From assembly GCF_900188435.1 (NCBI RefSeq), contig NZ_FYFA01000002.1, positions 186,001 through 250,000 of the forward strand: DNA of 64,000 bases, given 5' to 3'. The first letter of the stretch is position 1; each line of letters opens with the position of its first letter. The notes below the pieces were generated by a model. It saw nothing but the letters and a program-made list of their open reading frames with translations, searched no databases and was not told the DNA's origin. This DNA is from Marinobacter sp. es.048. GTDB lineage: Bacteria > Pseudomonadota > Gammaproteobacteria > Pseudomonadales > Oleiphilaceae. Shown piece after piece: positions 1-8,546 of the stretch. A program made the position numbers and the translations under genes.

Positions 1-405
1 AACGCCAAGGCCATGCTGATCACCCGGGGCCTTGCCGAAATGAGCCGGTTTGCAGTAAGCCTTGGCGCCAACCCCATGACCTTTATGGGGCTGGCAGGTG
101 TTGGCGACCTGATTGTGACCTGTACGTCCTCCAAGAGCCGAAACTATCGTGTGGGCTACGCAGTGGGGCAGGGCCAGAAGCTGGACGACGCCGTCGCCGA
201 CCTTGGGCAGGTTGCCGAGGGTATTTACACCCTGAAGCTGGTAAAGGAAAAGGCAGAGGCGATTGGCATCTACATGCCATTGGTCCGTGGGCTTTACGAG
301 ATTCTGTACGATAATGCCTCAATTAAAGCGGTTATCAACAGCCTGATGATGTCGGTCCAGAATTCCGACGTAGAGTTTATATTGCCGCGTACCATTAGCC
401 AGTAG
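1..405 (+). CDS. gpsA: Glycerol-3-phosphate dehydrogenase [NAD(P)+], C-terminal part
   Basis: The open frame is already running at base 1 (codon 1 = Asn), so the N-terminal NAD-binding half lies outside the window. About 134 residues remain. They carry the conserved C-terminal helical domain of GpsA: a [14 protein letters not shown] segment, then [14 protein letters not shown] and SRNYRVG. These residues bind dihydroxyacetone phosphate and the nicotinamide side. The enzyme reduces dihydroxyacetone phosphate to sn-glycerol-3-phosphate for phospholipid synthesis in the cytoplasm. sixA follows 43 bases later on the same strand, as is common in Pseudomonas-type genomes. Confidence 0.93.
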   Translation, partial: NAKAMLITRGLAEMSRFAVSLGANPMTFMGLAGVGDLIVTCTSSKSRNYRVGYAVGQGQKLDDAVADLGQVAEGIYTLKLVKEKAEAIGIYMPLVRGLYEILYDNASIKAVINSLMMSVQNSDVEFILPRTISQ

Positions 406-448
406 AGCTGCCAGGAAACGCCGGAGACGGTCTGAAAGGAGAGAGCCC

Positions 449-898
449 TTGCAACTGCTCATCATGCGCCACGGCGAAGCTGGCTGGCATACGCTGGATC
501 AGGAGCGTGAACTGACCGAATCCGGCAGGCTGGGTGTTGCCGAGGTTGCTGCCCGTATCGCGGAGTCTCCCTGGCGACCAAAGTTGATCTGGAGCAGTCC
601 CTATGTAAGGGCCCGGCAAACCGCCGCTATTGTGTCCGAGATCCTTAATTGTCCCGTTGAAGAGAAGATGTTCATTACCCCGGATGACGACCCCGGCGAA
701 TGCCTTGACGCGCTGATCGAACAGCACGAATCGCCCTTAATGATTGTCTCCCACATGCCGCTGGTCGGGGGGCTGGCCACCCTTCTGGTAGATGCGCACC
801 GTAGGGGCATCCCGTTCATGACCTCCCAGGCGGTGATGCTCGACATGCCAGTGGTTGGCCCCGGTTGCGCAGACTTGAAAGCGCAGTTTCTGCCCTGA
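449..898 (+). CDS. sixA: Phosphohistidine phosphatase SixA
   Basis: This is a 149-residue histidine phosphatase of the SixA branch. The catalytic RHG motif sits at residues 7-9 (His8 is the nucleophile by family knowledge), and SSPYVRARQTA near residue 50 is the second conserved block. SixA proteins dephosphorylate phosphohistidine on signalling or PTS-type proteins in the cytoplasm. The start is TTG at 449, chosen because an AAAGGAGAG ribosome site lies at 435-443 and the next Met would remove the first strand before RHG. It follows gpsA closely, so co-transcription is likely. Confidence 0.88.
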   Translation: MQLLIMRHGEAGWHTLDQERELTESGRLGVAEVAARIAESPWRPKLIWSSPYVRARQTAAIVSEILNCPVEEKMFITPDDDPGECLDALIEQHESPLMIVSHMPLVGGLATLLVDAHRRGIPFMTSQAVMLDMPVVGPGCADLKAQFLP

Positions 899-944
899 TA
901 GTCCCGTTATTCGATTTCTGGATCCTCAAAACTCGAGCCTGACT

Positions 945-1841
945 ATGTACAGCTTTCCGATTGACTACGTAGAGCCGGTATTTCGGCCTCCAAGCGAAGC
1001 AAAATCACTGATCCTGCCAGTTACCAACGGCTGCTCCTGGAATAAGTGCACCTTTTGCGAGATGTATACCCAGCCGCAGAAGAAATTCCGGGCGCGCAAG
1101 CCTGAGGACGTGATGCAGGACATTCAGAATGCGGCCCGCAGCTTGGGCGGCGTGCGCCGGGTTTTCCTGGCGGACGGTGACGCCATGGTGCTTCCCACCC
1201 GTCGGCTGCTGGAGATTCTCGGCCAGCTCCGGGAGGCTTTTCCGGACCTGCAGCGGGTCTCCAGCTACTGCTTGCCTCGCAATCTTGCCAAAAAGACAGT
1301 GCAAGAGTTGGCACAGCTGAAAGAGGCCGGCCTCCAGATTCTCTACGTTGGAATGGAATCCGGCGATGATGAGGTTCTGCGCCGCGTAAACAAGGGAGAA
1401 ACCTGGGAATCCACCCGCTCGGCGCTGGTTAAGATTCGCGAGGCGGGCCTTACCAGTTCTGTGATGGTGCTGAACGGCCTTGGGGGTGAGAGTCTCTCGC
1501 GTCAGCATGCTATCAACACCGCCACACTCTGCAACGAGGCTCAGCCGGATTACCTTTCGACTCTGGTGGTCAGCTTTCCTCAGGGAGAAGAGCGTTTTCG
1601 GGAAGGTTTCGGTGATGATTTCGTTCAGCTCTCGCAGCAGGGACTGTTCGAAGAAATTCGGCTCTTTCTTGAGCATCTTGAGCTCAACAAAACCATTTTC
1701 CGCAGTGACCATGCGTCCAATTATCTTGTACTCAAAGGGACGCTGGGCAGGGATAAGCAGAAGATGCTGGACCAGGTTAACCTGGCCATCACCAACCCCG
1801 GCGCCGCCCCGTTGCGCGCGGAATGGATGCGCGGGTTGTAA
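945..1841 (+). CDS. Radical SAM protein, function unknown
   Basis: The protein has 298 residues. A cysteine cluster C30-x4-C35-x2-C38 (NGCSWNKCTFCEMY) is typical of a radical SAM subgroup that binds one 4Fe-4S cluster and S-adenosylmethionine. The usual glycine-rich and beta-strand elements of the barrel follow (FLADGDAMVLP, LYVGMESGDDEVL, MVLNGLGGE). No B12-binding or extra Fe-S domain is visible. The substrate is not known from sequence. It lies between sixA and the DUF1285 gene on the same strand with short gaps, so the three may be co-transcribed. Confidence 0.8.
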   Translation: MYSFPIDYVEPVFRPPSEAKSLILPVTNGCSWNKCTFCEMYTQPQKKFRARKPEDVMQDIQNAARSLGGVRRVFLADGDAMVLPTRRLLEILGQLREAFPDLQRVSSYCLPRNLAKKTVQELAQLKEAGLQILYVGMESGDDEVLRRVNKGETWESTRSALVKIREAGLTSSVMVLNGLGGESLSRQHAINTATLCNEAQPDYLSTLVVSFPQGEERFREGFGDDFVQLSQQGLFEEIRLFLEHLELNKTIFRSDHASNYLVLKGTLGRDKQKMLDQVNLAITNPGAAPLRAEWMRGL

Positions 1842-1865
1842 TTCACGGAACCGGGAGCCACCGTT

Positions 1866-2432
1866 ATGAATATGAATCCAGAAAATCTTGCCAAGCAGGT
1901 GGAGGAAACCGTGAAGAATGCCGGGAATCCACCCGTTGATCAGTGGAACCCTGAGCTCTCCGGGGATATGGATCTGCGTATCAGCCGTGATGGTCAGTGG
2001 ATCTTCAAGGGCGAGCCGCTGGCTCGCGAAGCTATCGTACGTCTGTTTTCCACCATTCTTCGCCGGGAAAGTGATGGTGAATACTATCTGGTGACGCCCG
2101 TTGAAAAGTGGCGCATACAGGTTGAGGATGCGCCGCTGCTCGCTCACTCACTGCACGTGTCCGGAGAGGGCAACCGGCAGGTGATTTCCCTGACCACCAA
2201 TGTGGGCGAAACCCTCGAGATTGGCCAGCACCATCCGCTGGAAGTGGGGATCTATCCTGATTCGGACGAACCCCGTCCCGTTGTGAAGGTTCGCCATGGT
2301 GTCGAAGCACGACTGGTAACCGCGGCCTATTACGACCTGGCCGAGCATGTGGTCGAGCGAAATGAAGACGGCCATCCGGTTCTCGGCGTCTTTAGTCACG
2401 GAATTTTCTACAAAATCGGGCAGGGTGGTTGA
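1866..2432 (+). CDS. DUF1285 family protein
   Basis: The 188-residue soluble protein resembles DUF1285: WNPELSGDMDLRISRDGQWIFKGEPLAREAIVRLFSTILRRE early in the chain is the hallmark, followed by GEYYLVTPVEKWRIQVED. (Only family landmarks are given here; no catalytic residues are known.) Structures of the family show two small beta-rich domains without a proven activity. The start is ATG 1866 with GGGAG nine bases upstream; ATG 1872 is an alternative. It lies 24 bases after the radical SAM gene, suggesting a shared transcript. Confidence 0.72.
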   Translation: MNMNPENLAKQVEETVKNAGNPPVDQWNPELSGDMDLRISRDGQWIFKGEPLAREAIVRLFSTILRRESDGEYYLVTPVEKWRIQVEDAPLLAHSLHVSGEGNRQVISLTTNVGETLEIGQHHPLEVGIYPDSDEPRPVVKVRHGVEARLVTAAYYDLAEHVVERNEDGHPVLGVFSHGIFYKIGQGG

Positions 2433-2630
2433 AAACCCGTACCGCGGCCCCAGAATTACGGTAGAAAACGCATTAGCTCAGTTGTTAAACTGTGTTTTCA
2501 TACTTGTTACGAGCCTGGCTCTCTAACGAGGCCCGGTGGTCGTTAGTCCCTCTGTGCAGTCTGGCTGTTCACGATCACTTTCGATTGCCTAAATCAATTA
2601 AACAGTCATTGCGACACGCAAGGAGATCAC

Positions 2631-3092
2631 ATGGCCCAACCTCGTGTTGTCACCATCCATTACACGCTCACCAACGATCAGGGAGAGCAGCTTGACTCCT
2701 CCCGTGTAGAAGGTCGCGAGCCTCTGTCTTATCTGGAAGGTGCACAGAACATTATCGGTGGACTGGAAAGTGCACTGAACGAAAAGAATGCAGGCGATCA
2801 GGTTAAGGTGTCTGTAGAACCTGGTGAAGGCTACGGCGAAGTTAACGAAGAGCTGATCCAGCCGGTTCCGCGTTCTGCATTCGAAGGCGTCGATACCATC
2901 GAGCCGGGCATGCAGTTCCAGGCGCAAACCCCGGGCGGCCCCCAGGTTGTTCGTGTGGTTGAAGTTGGCGACGAAACCGTCACCATCGACGCCAACCATC
3001 CGCTTGCCGGAGAGACTCTGCACTTCGACGTAGAAGTGGTAGAAGCTCGCGATGCGACTGATGAAGAGCAAGAGCACGGCCACGCTCACTAA
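2631..3092 (+). CDS. FKBP-type peptidyl-prolyl isomerase, SlyD-like
   Basis: This 153-residue protein has the SlyD layout. A split FKBP domain (VTIHYTLTNDQGEQLDSS at the N-terminus, LAGETLHFDVEVVEAR near the C-terminus) is interrupted by an insert-in-flap chaperone domain containing GEGYGEVNEELIQ. It should catalyse proline cis-trans isomerisation and assist folding in the cytoplasm. The tail is short and acidic with only two His (EHGHAH), unlike the long metal-binding His/Cys tail of E. coli SlyD. AAGGAGATCAC precedes the ATG. A strong bidirectional hairpin terminator follows 19 bases after the stop. Confidence 0.88.
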   Translation: MAQPRVVTIHYTLTNDQGEQLDSSRVEGREPLSYLEGAQNIIGGLESALNEKNAGDQVKVSVEPGEGYGEVNEELIQPVPRSAFEGVDTIEPGMQFQAQTPGGPQVVRVVEVGDETVTIDANHPLAGETLHFDVEVVEARDATDEEQEHGHAH

Positions 3093-3111
3093 GCTTTTCT
3101 GAAGCGCGATC

Positions 3112-3139
3112 AAAAACGGCTCCCTAGGGAGCCGTTTTT
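3112..3139 (+). terminator. Rho-independent terminator after the SlyD-like gene
   Basis: A perfect inverted repeat has AAAAACGGCTCCC and its complement meeting at a central TA, followed by a run of T. The A-rich left flank mirrors the T-rich right flank, so it can act on both strands. It lies just after the prolyl isomerase stop. Confidence 0.85.
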
Positions 3140-3176
3140 TTATGTACGTGAAAATTTTGTCGGAGGAGTAAGAATT

Positions 3177-3208
3177 GTCGGATTACGGCTTCGCCTAATC
3201 CGACCTAC
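3177..3208 (+). repeat. REP-like element, left copy
   Basis: This 32-base element starts GTCGGATTACGGC and ends TAATCCGACCTAC. It contains an internal hairpin, with GTCGGATTA pairing to TAATCCGAC around a short CGGCTTCGCC core. The sequence type is the common REP found between genes in many gammaproteobacteria. The inverted partner lies at 3241-3272. Confidence 0.75.
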
Positions 3209-3240
3209 GGGGTTGGTGTGAGGTTTCGAATGGCGTCTTT

Positions 3241-3272
3241 GTAGGTTGGATTAGGCGCAGCCGTAATCCGAC
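3241..3272 (-). repeat. REP-like element, right copy (inverted)
   Basis: This is the reverse complement of the element at 3177-3208 with two differences over 32 bases. The pair is head-to-head with 32 bases between, the arrangement of a BIME-type doublet. It sits between the terminators of the SlyD-like gene and the ETF-QO gene. Confidence 0.75.
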
Positions 3273-3281
3273 AGCAAAAAG

Positions 3282-3304
3282 AAACGGCCCACGAGGGGCC
3301 GTTT
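3282..3304 (-). terminator. Rho-independent terminator for ETF-QO
   Basis: The stem AAACGGCCC / GGGCCGTTT has a 5-base loop (ACGAG). On the minus strand it follows the ETF-QO stop by about 18 bases and is trailed by T-rich sequence. Confidence 0.75.
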
Positions 3305-3322
3305 TATCACCGGAATCCGAAC

Positions 3323-4975
3323 TTACATGTTCGGATAGTTCGGGCCACCGCCCCCTTCCGGAGTCACCCAGTTAATGTTCTGGGCAGGATCCTTGATATC
3401 ACAGGTCTTGCAGTGAACACAGTTCTGGGCGTTGATCTGGAAGCGCTTGCCGCTGCCGTCGTCTTTCTCGACAACTTCATAAACACCAGCCGGGCAGTAG
3501 CGCTGCGCAGGCTCATCAAATTTCGGCAGGTTGTCGCGAATCGGGAGCTCCGGATCAGTCAACTTCAAGTGAACCGGCTGATCTTCCTCGTGGTTGGTGT
3601 TCGAAATGAACACCGAGGACAGACGATCGAAGGTCAGGGTGTTATCCGGCTTCGGATAGGTCACCTTCTTGCACTCGGCTGCCGGCTTCAGGGTGGCGTA
3701 ATCCGGTGTGGTGTCGTGGAAGGTGATCGGCAGACTGCCACGCAGGATGTTCTGCTCGACGAAGGCGATAGCGCCGCCAACTATATTGCCGAACTTGTGC
3801 ATGGCCGGGCCGAAGTTACGCTCGGCGTAGAGCTCCTTGAACAGCCAGCTATCCTCAAACTTCTTCTGGAAGCTGCTGATCTCTTCGCCGCTCTTGCCGT
3901 CTTTGAGCGCTTCAAAAACAGCCTCGGCGCCCAGCATACCGGACTTCATGGCGGTGTGGGAGCCCTTGATCTTGGAACCGTTCAGGGTGCCGGCGTCACA
4001 GCCCAGCAGCAGACCGCCCGGGAAGCTCATCTTGGGCAGGGCGTTGTAGCCGCCTTTGGTAATTGCACGAGCGCCGTAAGAGACACGTTTGCCGCCTTCC
4101 AGGTGCTTTTTGATCTCCGGATGCAGCTTCAGGCGCTGAAATTCCTCGAACGGGCTCAGGTGCGGGTTGCTGTAGGACAGATCGGTGATCAGGCCCACGT
4201 AGACCTGGCCGTTCTCAAGATGATAAAGGAAGGAACCACCGGTGGAACCGGTCTCTTTCAGGGGCCAGCCAGTAGTATGAACCACCAGGCCCGGCTCGTG
4301 TTTGGCCGGATCAATGTCCCACAGTTCCTTGATACCGATACCGTAGTGCTGAGGGTCCTTGCCTTCATCAAGCTTGAATTCGTTGATCAGGCGCTTGCCC
4401 AGATGACCACGGCAGCCCTCGGTGAAGAGGGTGTACTTGGCGCGCAGTTCCATGCCCGGCATGTAGCCGTCTTTTTCGGAACCGTCACGGGCGACGCCCA
4501 TGTCGCCGGTAATGATGCCTTTTACCTGACCGTCTTCAACGATGGTCTCGGAGGCAGCGAAGCCAGGATACACTTCTACGCCCAGGCCCTCGGCCTGTTC
4601 GGCCAGCCAGCGGCAGAGGTTGCCAAGGCTGATGATGTAGTTGCCATGGTTGTGCATGTTTTTGGGCACAAACGCATTGGGGATCTTGGTGGCGCTTTCC
4701 TGGTTTTTCAGCAGGAAAATGTCGTCACGGGTAACCGGTGTGTTGAGCGGGGCGCCTTTCTCTTTCCAGTCCGGAAAGAGTTCGTTGAGGGCAGTGGGCT
4801 CGAATACGGTACCGGCCAGAATGTGGGCGCCGATCTCAGAACCTTTCTCTACAACGCATACGGTGAGTTCCTCGCCAGCTTCCTGTGCCATTTGCATGAC
4901 ACGGCACGCTGCCGACAGGCCCGCCGGGCCGCCGCCGACGATCAGAACATCAAATTCCATCGATTCGCGTTCCAC
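3323..4975 (-). CDS. Electron transfer flavoprotein-ubiquinone oxidoreductase (ETF-QO)
   Basis: The 550-residue protein passes electrons from ETF to ubiquinone at the inner membrane during fatty-acid and amino-acid oxidation. An FAD dinucleotide motif lies at G14-x-G16-x2-G19. A single 4Fe-4S cluster is bound by C494, C519, C522 and C525 (CPAGVYE, then NCVHCKTCDIKDPAQNINW). The C-terminus GGPNYPNM matches the family. The start is GTG at 4975, because GAGGAG lies six bases upstream and the resulting MERESMEFD matches the Pseudomonas protein start; an upstream ATG at 4993 would add six residues. It is divergent from etfBA, its electron donor, with a probable PsrA operator between. Confidence 0.95.
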   Translation of the reverse strand: MERESMEFDVLIVGGGPAGLSAACRVMQMAQEAGEELTVCVVEKGSEIGAHILAGTVFEPTALNELFPDWKEKGAPLNTPVTRDDIFLLKNQESATKIPNAFVPKNMHNHGNYIISLGNLCRWLAEQAEGLGVEVYPGFAASETIVEDGQVKGIITGDMGVARDGSEKDGYMPGMELRAKYTLFTEGCRGHLGKRLINEFKLDEGKDPQHYGIGIKELWDIDPAKHEPGLVVHTTGWPLKETGSTGGSFLYHLENGQVYVGLITDLSYSNPHLSPFEEFQRLKLHPEIKKHLEGGKRVSYGARAITKGGYNALPKMSFPGGLLLGCDAGTLNGSKIKGSHTAMKSGMLGAEAVFEALKDGKSGEEISSFQKKFEDSWLFKELYAERNFGPAMHKFGNIVGGAIAFVEQNILRGSLPITFHDTTPDYATLKPAAECKKVTYPKPDNTLTFDRLSSVFISNTNHEEDQPVHLKLTDPELPIRDNLPKFDEPAQRYCPAGVYEVVEKDDGSGKRFQINAQNCVHCKTCDIKDPAQNINWVTPEGGGGPNYPNM

Positions 4976-5393
4976 GTTGGTCTCCTCAAACATCTTTAGT
5001 GGATATTATGTGCCCGCAGGCCAATTATTCTGGGCGGCCATCATACCGGTAAAACTGCCTATAGACGACTACCCCAAGCCGGTCTGACCGACTTGCATAA
5101 CCAAAAGGATACCGTACTTGAAGAATCAAACAAACGTTTGTTTGAAATTCGCTCTGTCCTTTGGCATTGTAAGAGCACACTGAAACATCGTGTGTTTTGA
5201 GTCGAAATCTAGTATCGTCTCATTGCCGTCCCCGGTCAATACTGGGGAATTGGCTGAAAGTTCAGTCCTGGCGCGTCCTTTGAGGCTATTGATTCTGCTG
5301 AGTGTTGCCTCCATCATTAGTGCGCATTGAATGTCGGCAGGCTCTGCGCGAGGACTGCAAGTCATAAACCCATCGTAGAAGAACGAGGAATCT
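4976..5393. other. Divergent control region between ETF-QO and etfBA (418 bases)
   Basis: No convincing gene is seen. The region separates two divergent units of one pathway. It holds the perfect palindrome at 5126-5145. A TTGAAA hexamer at 5142-5147 overlaps the right arm of that palindrome and could be a -35 box for etfBA; the matching -10 at 5165-5170 is weak (3 of 6). The rest shows no clear structure. Confidence 0.6.
5126..5145. promoter_or_regulatory. Probable PsrA operator (fatty-acid responsive TetR-type site)
   Basis: The sequence TCAAACAAACGTTTGTTTGA is a perfect 20-base palindrome. It contains nested CAAAC..GTTTG half sites, which match the reported PsrA consensus (G/C)AAAC-N2-4-GTTT(G/C). 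PsrA of Pseudomonas and Shewanella controls beta-oxidation genes and responds to long-chain fatty acids. The site lies between the ETF-QO and etfBA genes, which fits this role. No psrA gene is in the window, so the regulator itself is inferred. Confidence 0.7.
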
Positions 5394-6143
5394 ATGAAGG
5401 TTCTGGTCGCTGTAAAACGAGTAATCGACTACAACGTAAAGGTGCGCGTCAAACCGGACAACACCGGTGTTGACCTCGCCAACGTCAAGATGGCAATGAA
5501 CCCGTTCTGCGAAATCGCGGTTGAAGAAGCCGTTCGCCTGAAAGAGAAGGGTGTTGCCAGTGAAATCGTGGTGGTATCCATCGGCCCGAAAGCCTCCCAG
5601 GAGCAGATCCGTACTGCACTGGCGCTGGGTGCTGACCGTGGTATCCACGTCGAAACAGACGAGGAGGTTCAGTCTCTCGAAGCGGCCAAGCTGCTCAAGG
5701 CTGTTGTTGAGAAAGAAGAGCCGAAGCTGGTTATTCTTGGCAAGCAGTCCATCGATTCCGATAACAACCAGACTGGCCAGATGCTGGCCGCGCTGACCGG
5801 CATGGGTCAGGGCACTTTCGCTTCCGAAGTGGTTGTTGAGGGCGACAAGGTTAACGTAACCCGTGAGGTGGACGGTGGTCTGATGACCGTTGCCCTGAAC
5901 CTGCCTGCGGTTGTTACTACCGACCTGCGTCTGAACGAGCCGCGCTACGCTTCTCTGCCCAACATCATGAAGGCCAAGAAGAAGCCGCTGGACAACATGA
6001 GCCCGGCCGATCTGGGTGTCGACATCGCTCCGCGCCTTTCCACCCTGAAGGTTGAAGCGCCTGCTTCCCGTCAGGCGGGTGTGAAAGTGGCCGACGTTGC
6101 CGAGCTGGTCGGTAAACTGAAGAACGAAGCGAAGGTGATCTAA
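5394..6143 (+). CDS. etfB: Electron transfer flavoprotein, beta subunit
   Basis: The 249-residue protein begins [19 protein letters not shown], the standard EtfB start, and contains the AMP-binding region ([25 protein letters not shown]) and the signature block [10 protein letters not shown]. With EtfA it forms the soluble flavoprotein that collects electrons from acyl-CoA dehydrogenases. GAGGAATCT precedes the ATG. Its stop TAA is immediately followed by the etfA ATG, so the two are translated as a pair. Confidence 0.96.
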   Translation: MKVLVAVKRVIDYNVKVRVKPDNTGVDLANVKMAMNPFCEIAVEEAVRLKEKGVASEIVVVSIGPKASQEQIRTALALGADRGIHVETDEEVQSLEAAKLLKAVVEKEEPKLVILGKQSIDSDNNQTGQMLAALTGMGQGTFASEVVVEGDKVNVTREVDGGLMTVALNLPAVVTTDLRLNEPRYASLPNIMKAKKKPLDNMSPADLGVDIAPRLSTLKVEAPASRQAGVKVADVAELVGKLKNEAKVI

Positions 6144-7085
6144 ATGAGCATCCTTGTAATTGCTGAACATGACAACAGCAGCCTGAAACAGGCTACCCTG
6201 AATGTTGTAGCGGCTGCCAAGGCCATCGGCGGAGACATCGACTTACTGGTTGCCGGTGAGAACTGTGGTGCCGTTGCTGAAGCAGCTGCCAAGGCCGAAG
6301 GCGTTAACAAGGTACTGGTTGCCGATAACGCTGCTTATGGTCACTTCCTCGGTGAAAACCTGGGCGAGCTGGTTGCCGAAGTGGGTAAGGGCTACACCCA
6401 TATCCTGGCCGCCGCTGGCACCGTGGGCAAAGACTTCATGCCGCGAGTTGCTGCACTGCTGGACGTTGCCCAGGTTTCCGACATCATGCGTGTGGAGTCC
6501 GAAGACACCTTCGTTCGCCCGATCTACGCTGGTAACGCCATTGCCACTGTAAAATCCAGTGACAGCATCAAGGTGGTTACTGTTCGTCCGACCGCTTTCG
6601 ACCCGGTTGCTGGTGAAGGTGGCTCAGCTGCTGTTGAACAGCTGGACGTTGCAAAAGACGCCGGCCTGTCGCAGTTCGTAAACGAAGAGCTGGCCAAGTC
6701 TGACCGTCCTGATCTGGCAAGCGCCGGTATTGTTGTTTCCGGTGGTCGCGGCATGCAGAACGGCGACAACTTCAAGATGCTGGAGCAGGTAGCCGATCTG
6801 ATGGGTGCTGCTGTTGGTGCATCCCGTGCTGCTGTTGACGCTGGTTTCGTACCGAACGACATGCAGGTTGGCCAGACCGGTAAAATTGTTGCTCCGCAGC
6901 TGTACGTCGCTGTGGGTATTTCAGGTGCCATCCAGCACCTGGCCGGTATGTCTGACTCCAAGGTGATCGTTGCGATCAACAAGGATGAAGAGGCGCCGAT
7001 CTTCCAGGTTGCCGATTACGGCCTGGTAGCGGACCTGTTTGAAGCGGTTCCGCAGCTTGAAGAAGAGCTGAAGAAAGTTCTGTAA
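6144..7085 (+). CDS. etfA: Electron transfer flavoprotein, alpha subunit
   Basis: The 313-residue protein has the N-terminal ETF domain and the C-terminal FAD domain, with VSGGRGMQNGDNF near residue 196 and GQTGKIVAPQLYVAVGISGAIQH near residue 240. These blocks bind FAD in the EtfAB dimer. It starts directly after the etfB stop with no gap. A strong terminator lies 18 bases after its stop. It works with etfB and the divergent ETF-QO in beta-oxidation electron flow. Confidence 0.96.
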   Translation: MSILVIAEHDNSSLKQATLNVVAAAKAIGGDIDLLVAGENCGAVAEAAAKAEGVNKVLVADNAAYGHFLGENLGELVAEVGKGYTHILAAAGTVGKDFMPRVAALLDVAQVSDIMRVESEDTFVRPIYAGNAIATVKSSDSIKVVTVRPTAFDPVAGEGGSAAVEQLDVAKDAGLSQFVNEELAKSDRPDLASAGIVVSGGRGMQNGDNFKMLEQVADLMGAAVGASRAAVDAGFVPNDMQVGQTGKIVAPQLYVAVGISGAIQHLAGMSDSKVIVAINKDEEAPIFQVADYGLVADLFEAVPQLEEELKKVL

Positions 7086-7102
7086 CTTTCTGCCTGGCTT
7101 GA

Positions 7103-7128
7103 GAAAAGGCACCTTCGGGTGCCTTTTC
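7103..7128 (+). terminator. Rho-independent terminator after etfBA
   Basis: An 11-base stem GAAAAGGCACC / GGTGCCTTTTC is closed by a TTCG tetraloop and followed by TTTT. Confidence 0.88.
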
Positions 7129-7194
7129 TTTTGGGTGAAACCAGAATACCTGCCATGATATCTGACCCCGACGGTTGAACCGGATACACGAACC

Positions 7195-8034
7195 ATGACC
7201 ACAGTGCCGTTTGATGCCTTAGCCTGCCCTCTGGACGGCTGCACGTTAGTGCCAGGCGAAAAGACCTGGCGGTGCGAGAATGGACACAGTTTTGATGTTG
7301 CCCGGCAGGGCTACGTGCATCTGTTACCCGTTCAAAAGAAACGCACCTTGGATCCCGGTGACAGTAAGGAAATGGTTGCGGCAAGGCAACGATTTCTGAA
7401 TGCGGGGTTCTACATAAAGATCGCCGACTTAGTTAGCGATCAGGTACTGCAGTGGCTCCCGAGCGAGGGGACTGGATCGATTCTGGACGCAGGCTCCGGC
7501 GAAGGTTATTACCTTCGACACCTCGCGAGCTTGGCTGGCGCCAGAGATGTTTCCATGATCGGCGTCGACATCTCCAAGTGGGCGGTTCTGGCCGCGGCCA
7601 AACGGGACAAACAGACCCGATGGGTGGTTGGCAGCAATGCAAACCTGCCAATACTGCCGGAATCCCTGGATCTCGTGCTTTGCCTGTTCGGTTTTCCGGT
7701 TTACAGCGAATTCGCCCGGGTGCTCAAGCTTGGCGGGAAGGTGATACAGGTGGATGCCGGTGCAGACCATCTTCGGGAATTGCGCGAAATCATTTACCCA
7801 GAACTGAAACCGCCCGCAGACACCGAGAGTACTGATCCCGGGGGTTTCCGGACGCTGGAATCAACCGTGGTACGGTTCCCGCTGAGCCTTCCGGACCGGG
7901 AAAGCATTGCCGACCTTCTGGCCATGACTCCGCACCTTTATCGGGCCAGCTCAGAGGGCCTTGAGAAGGCAGCGGCACTCGAATCACTGGAGGTGACCGT
8001 CGAGGTGGTTCTGAAGTGTCTGGAAAAGTGCTAA
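7195..8034 (+). CDS. rlmA: 23S rRNA (guanine-N1)-methyltransferase RlmA type
   Basis: This 279-residue protein has an N-terminal zinc-binding part with C11, C16, C27 and H31 (ACPLDGC then CENGH), followed by the RlmA hallmark SFDxARxGYVHLL. The SAM-binding fold begins with ILDAGSGEGYYL near residue 100. By family it methylates a guanine in 23S rRNA helix 35 (G745 in E. coli, or G748 in the RlmAII branch). It is monocistronic, downstream of the etfBA terminator. Confidence 0.85.
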   Translation: MTTVPFDALACPLDGCTLVPGEKTWRCENGHSFDVARQGYVHLLPVQKKRTLDPGDSKEMVAARQRFLNAGFYIKIADLVSDQVLQWLPSEGTGSILDAGSGEGYYLRHLASLAGARDVSMIGVDISKWAVLAAAKRDKQTRWVVGSNANLPILPESLDLVLCLFGFPVYSEFARVLKLGGKVIQVDAGADHLRELREIIYPELKPPADTESTDPGGFRTLESTVVRFPLSLPDRESIADLLAMTPHLYRASSEGLEKAAALESLEVTVEVVLKCLEKC

Positions 8035-8044
8035 CCGCTGAAAC

Positions 8045-8518
8045 TCATTGATCGTCGTCGGAACCCTGAGTTTTTTCGCGCTTGCGGGAAGCGAGCCGCT
8101 TTTCGGCCTTGCCGATGATCAGGGTATCGGCAAGGATGTGCAGTGCCTTGTTGGTGGTGCGTACAGTTCGATAGATTTGCTGACTGGTCTGGTCATGGGT
8201 AACTCGCGCTTTACGGGCAGACTGCCGGAATTCTTCGTCCTTCGAGAAAAGATCAATCAGGCCGAACGTAGTGTTGGAGATTGCCTTATGCAGCTTCTCC
8301 ACCGCGCTGGCACCACCCGAGACCGAGTCCTCCAACAGTCTGGCGCGATTCCGGACCTCAAGAAGATCCATTCTGCTTTTCTGGATGGCGCTGTGCGCCG
8401 CCACCCGATGGGAATTGAGAATCCGGGCTTCCCGGCGGCAGAGCAGCAGCTGCCAGTAGGCGATGCAGAATCCGCCCAAGGCCAGTAGCAGCAACAATAC
8501 GATTGCGGCCAGATTCAT
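8045..8518 (-). CDS. Unknown protein with one N-terminal membrane helix
   Basis: I do not recognise this 157-residue protein. Residues 4-26 form one hydrophobic helix (AAIVLLLLLALGGFCIAYW). The rest is charged and helical, with a probable coiled coil (SRMDLLEVRNRARLLED) and a basic, then acidic C-terminal tail. It is likely anchored in the inner membrane with its helical part in the cytoplasm. GGAGGG precedes the ATG. It follows the gene at 8547-8876 by 28 bases on the same strand, so they are probably an operon. Confidence 0.6.
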   Translation of the reverse strand: MNLAAIVLLLLLALGGFCIAYWQLLLCRREARILNSHRVAAHSAIQKSRMDLLEVRNRARLLEDSVSGGASAVEKLHKAISNTTFGLIDLFSKDEEFRQSARKARVTHDQTSQQIYRTVRTTNKALHILADTLIIGKAEKRLASRKREKTQGSDDDQ

Positions 8519-8546
8519 GAGAGGGCCCTCCAGTCACTCATTGCGA

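Noticed and set aside
2469..2494. A tRNA D-arm-like string (TTAGCTCAGTTG) upstream of the SlyD-like gene
   Set aside because: No acceptor, anticodon or T arm follows, so it is not a tRNA gene; similarity is limited to about 12 bases.
3413..4999. A 528-codon open frame on the plus strand opposite ETF-QO
   Set aside because: It is antisense to a clear family protein and has no recognisable domain; it reflects codon bias in a GC-rich gene. Similar long antisense frames at 40550-41857 and 44151-45392 were rejected for the same reason.
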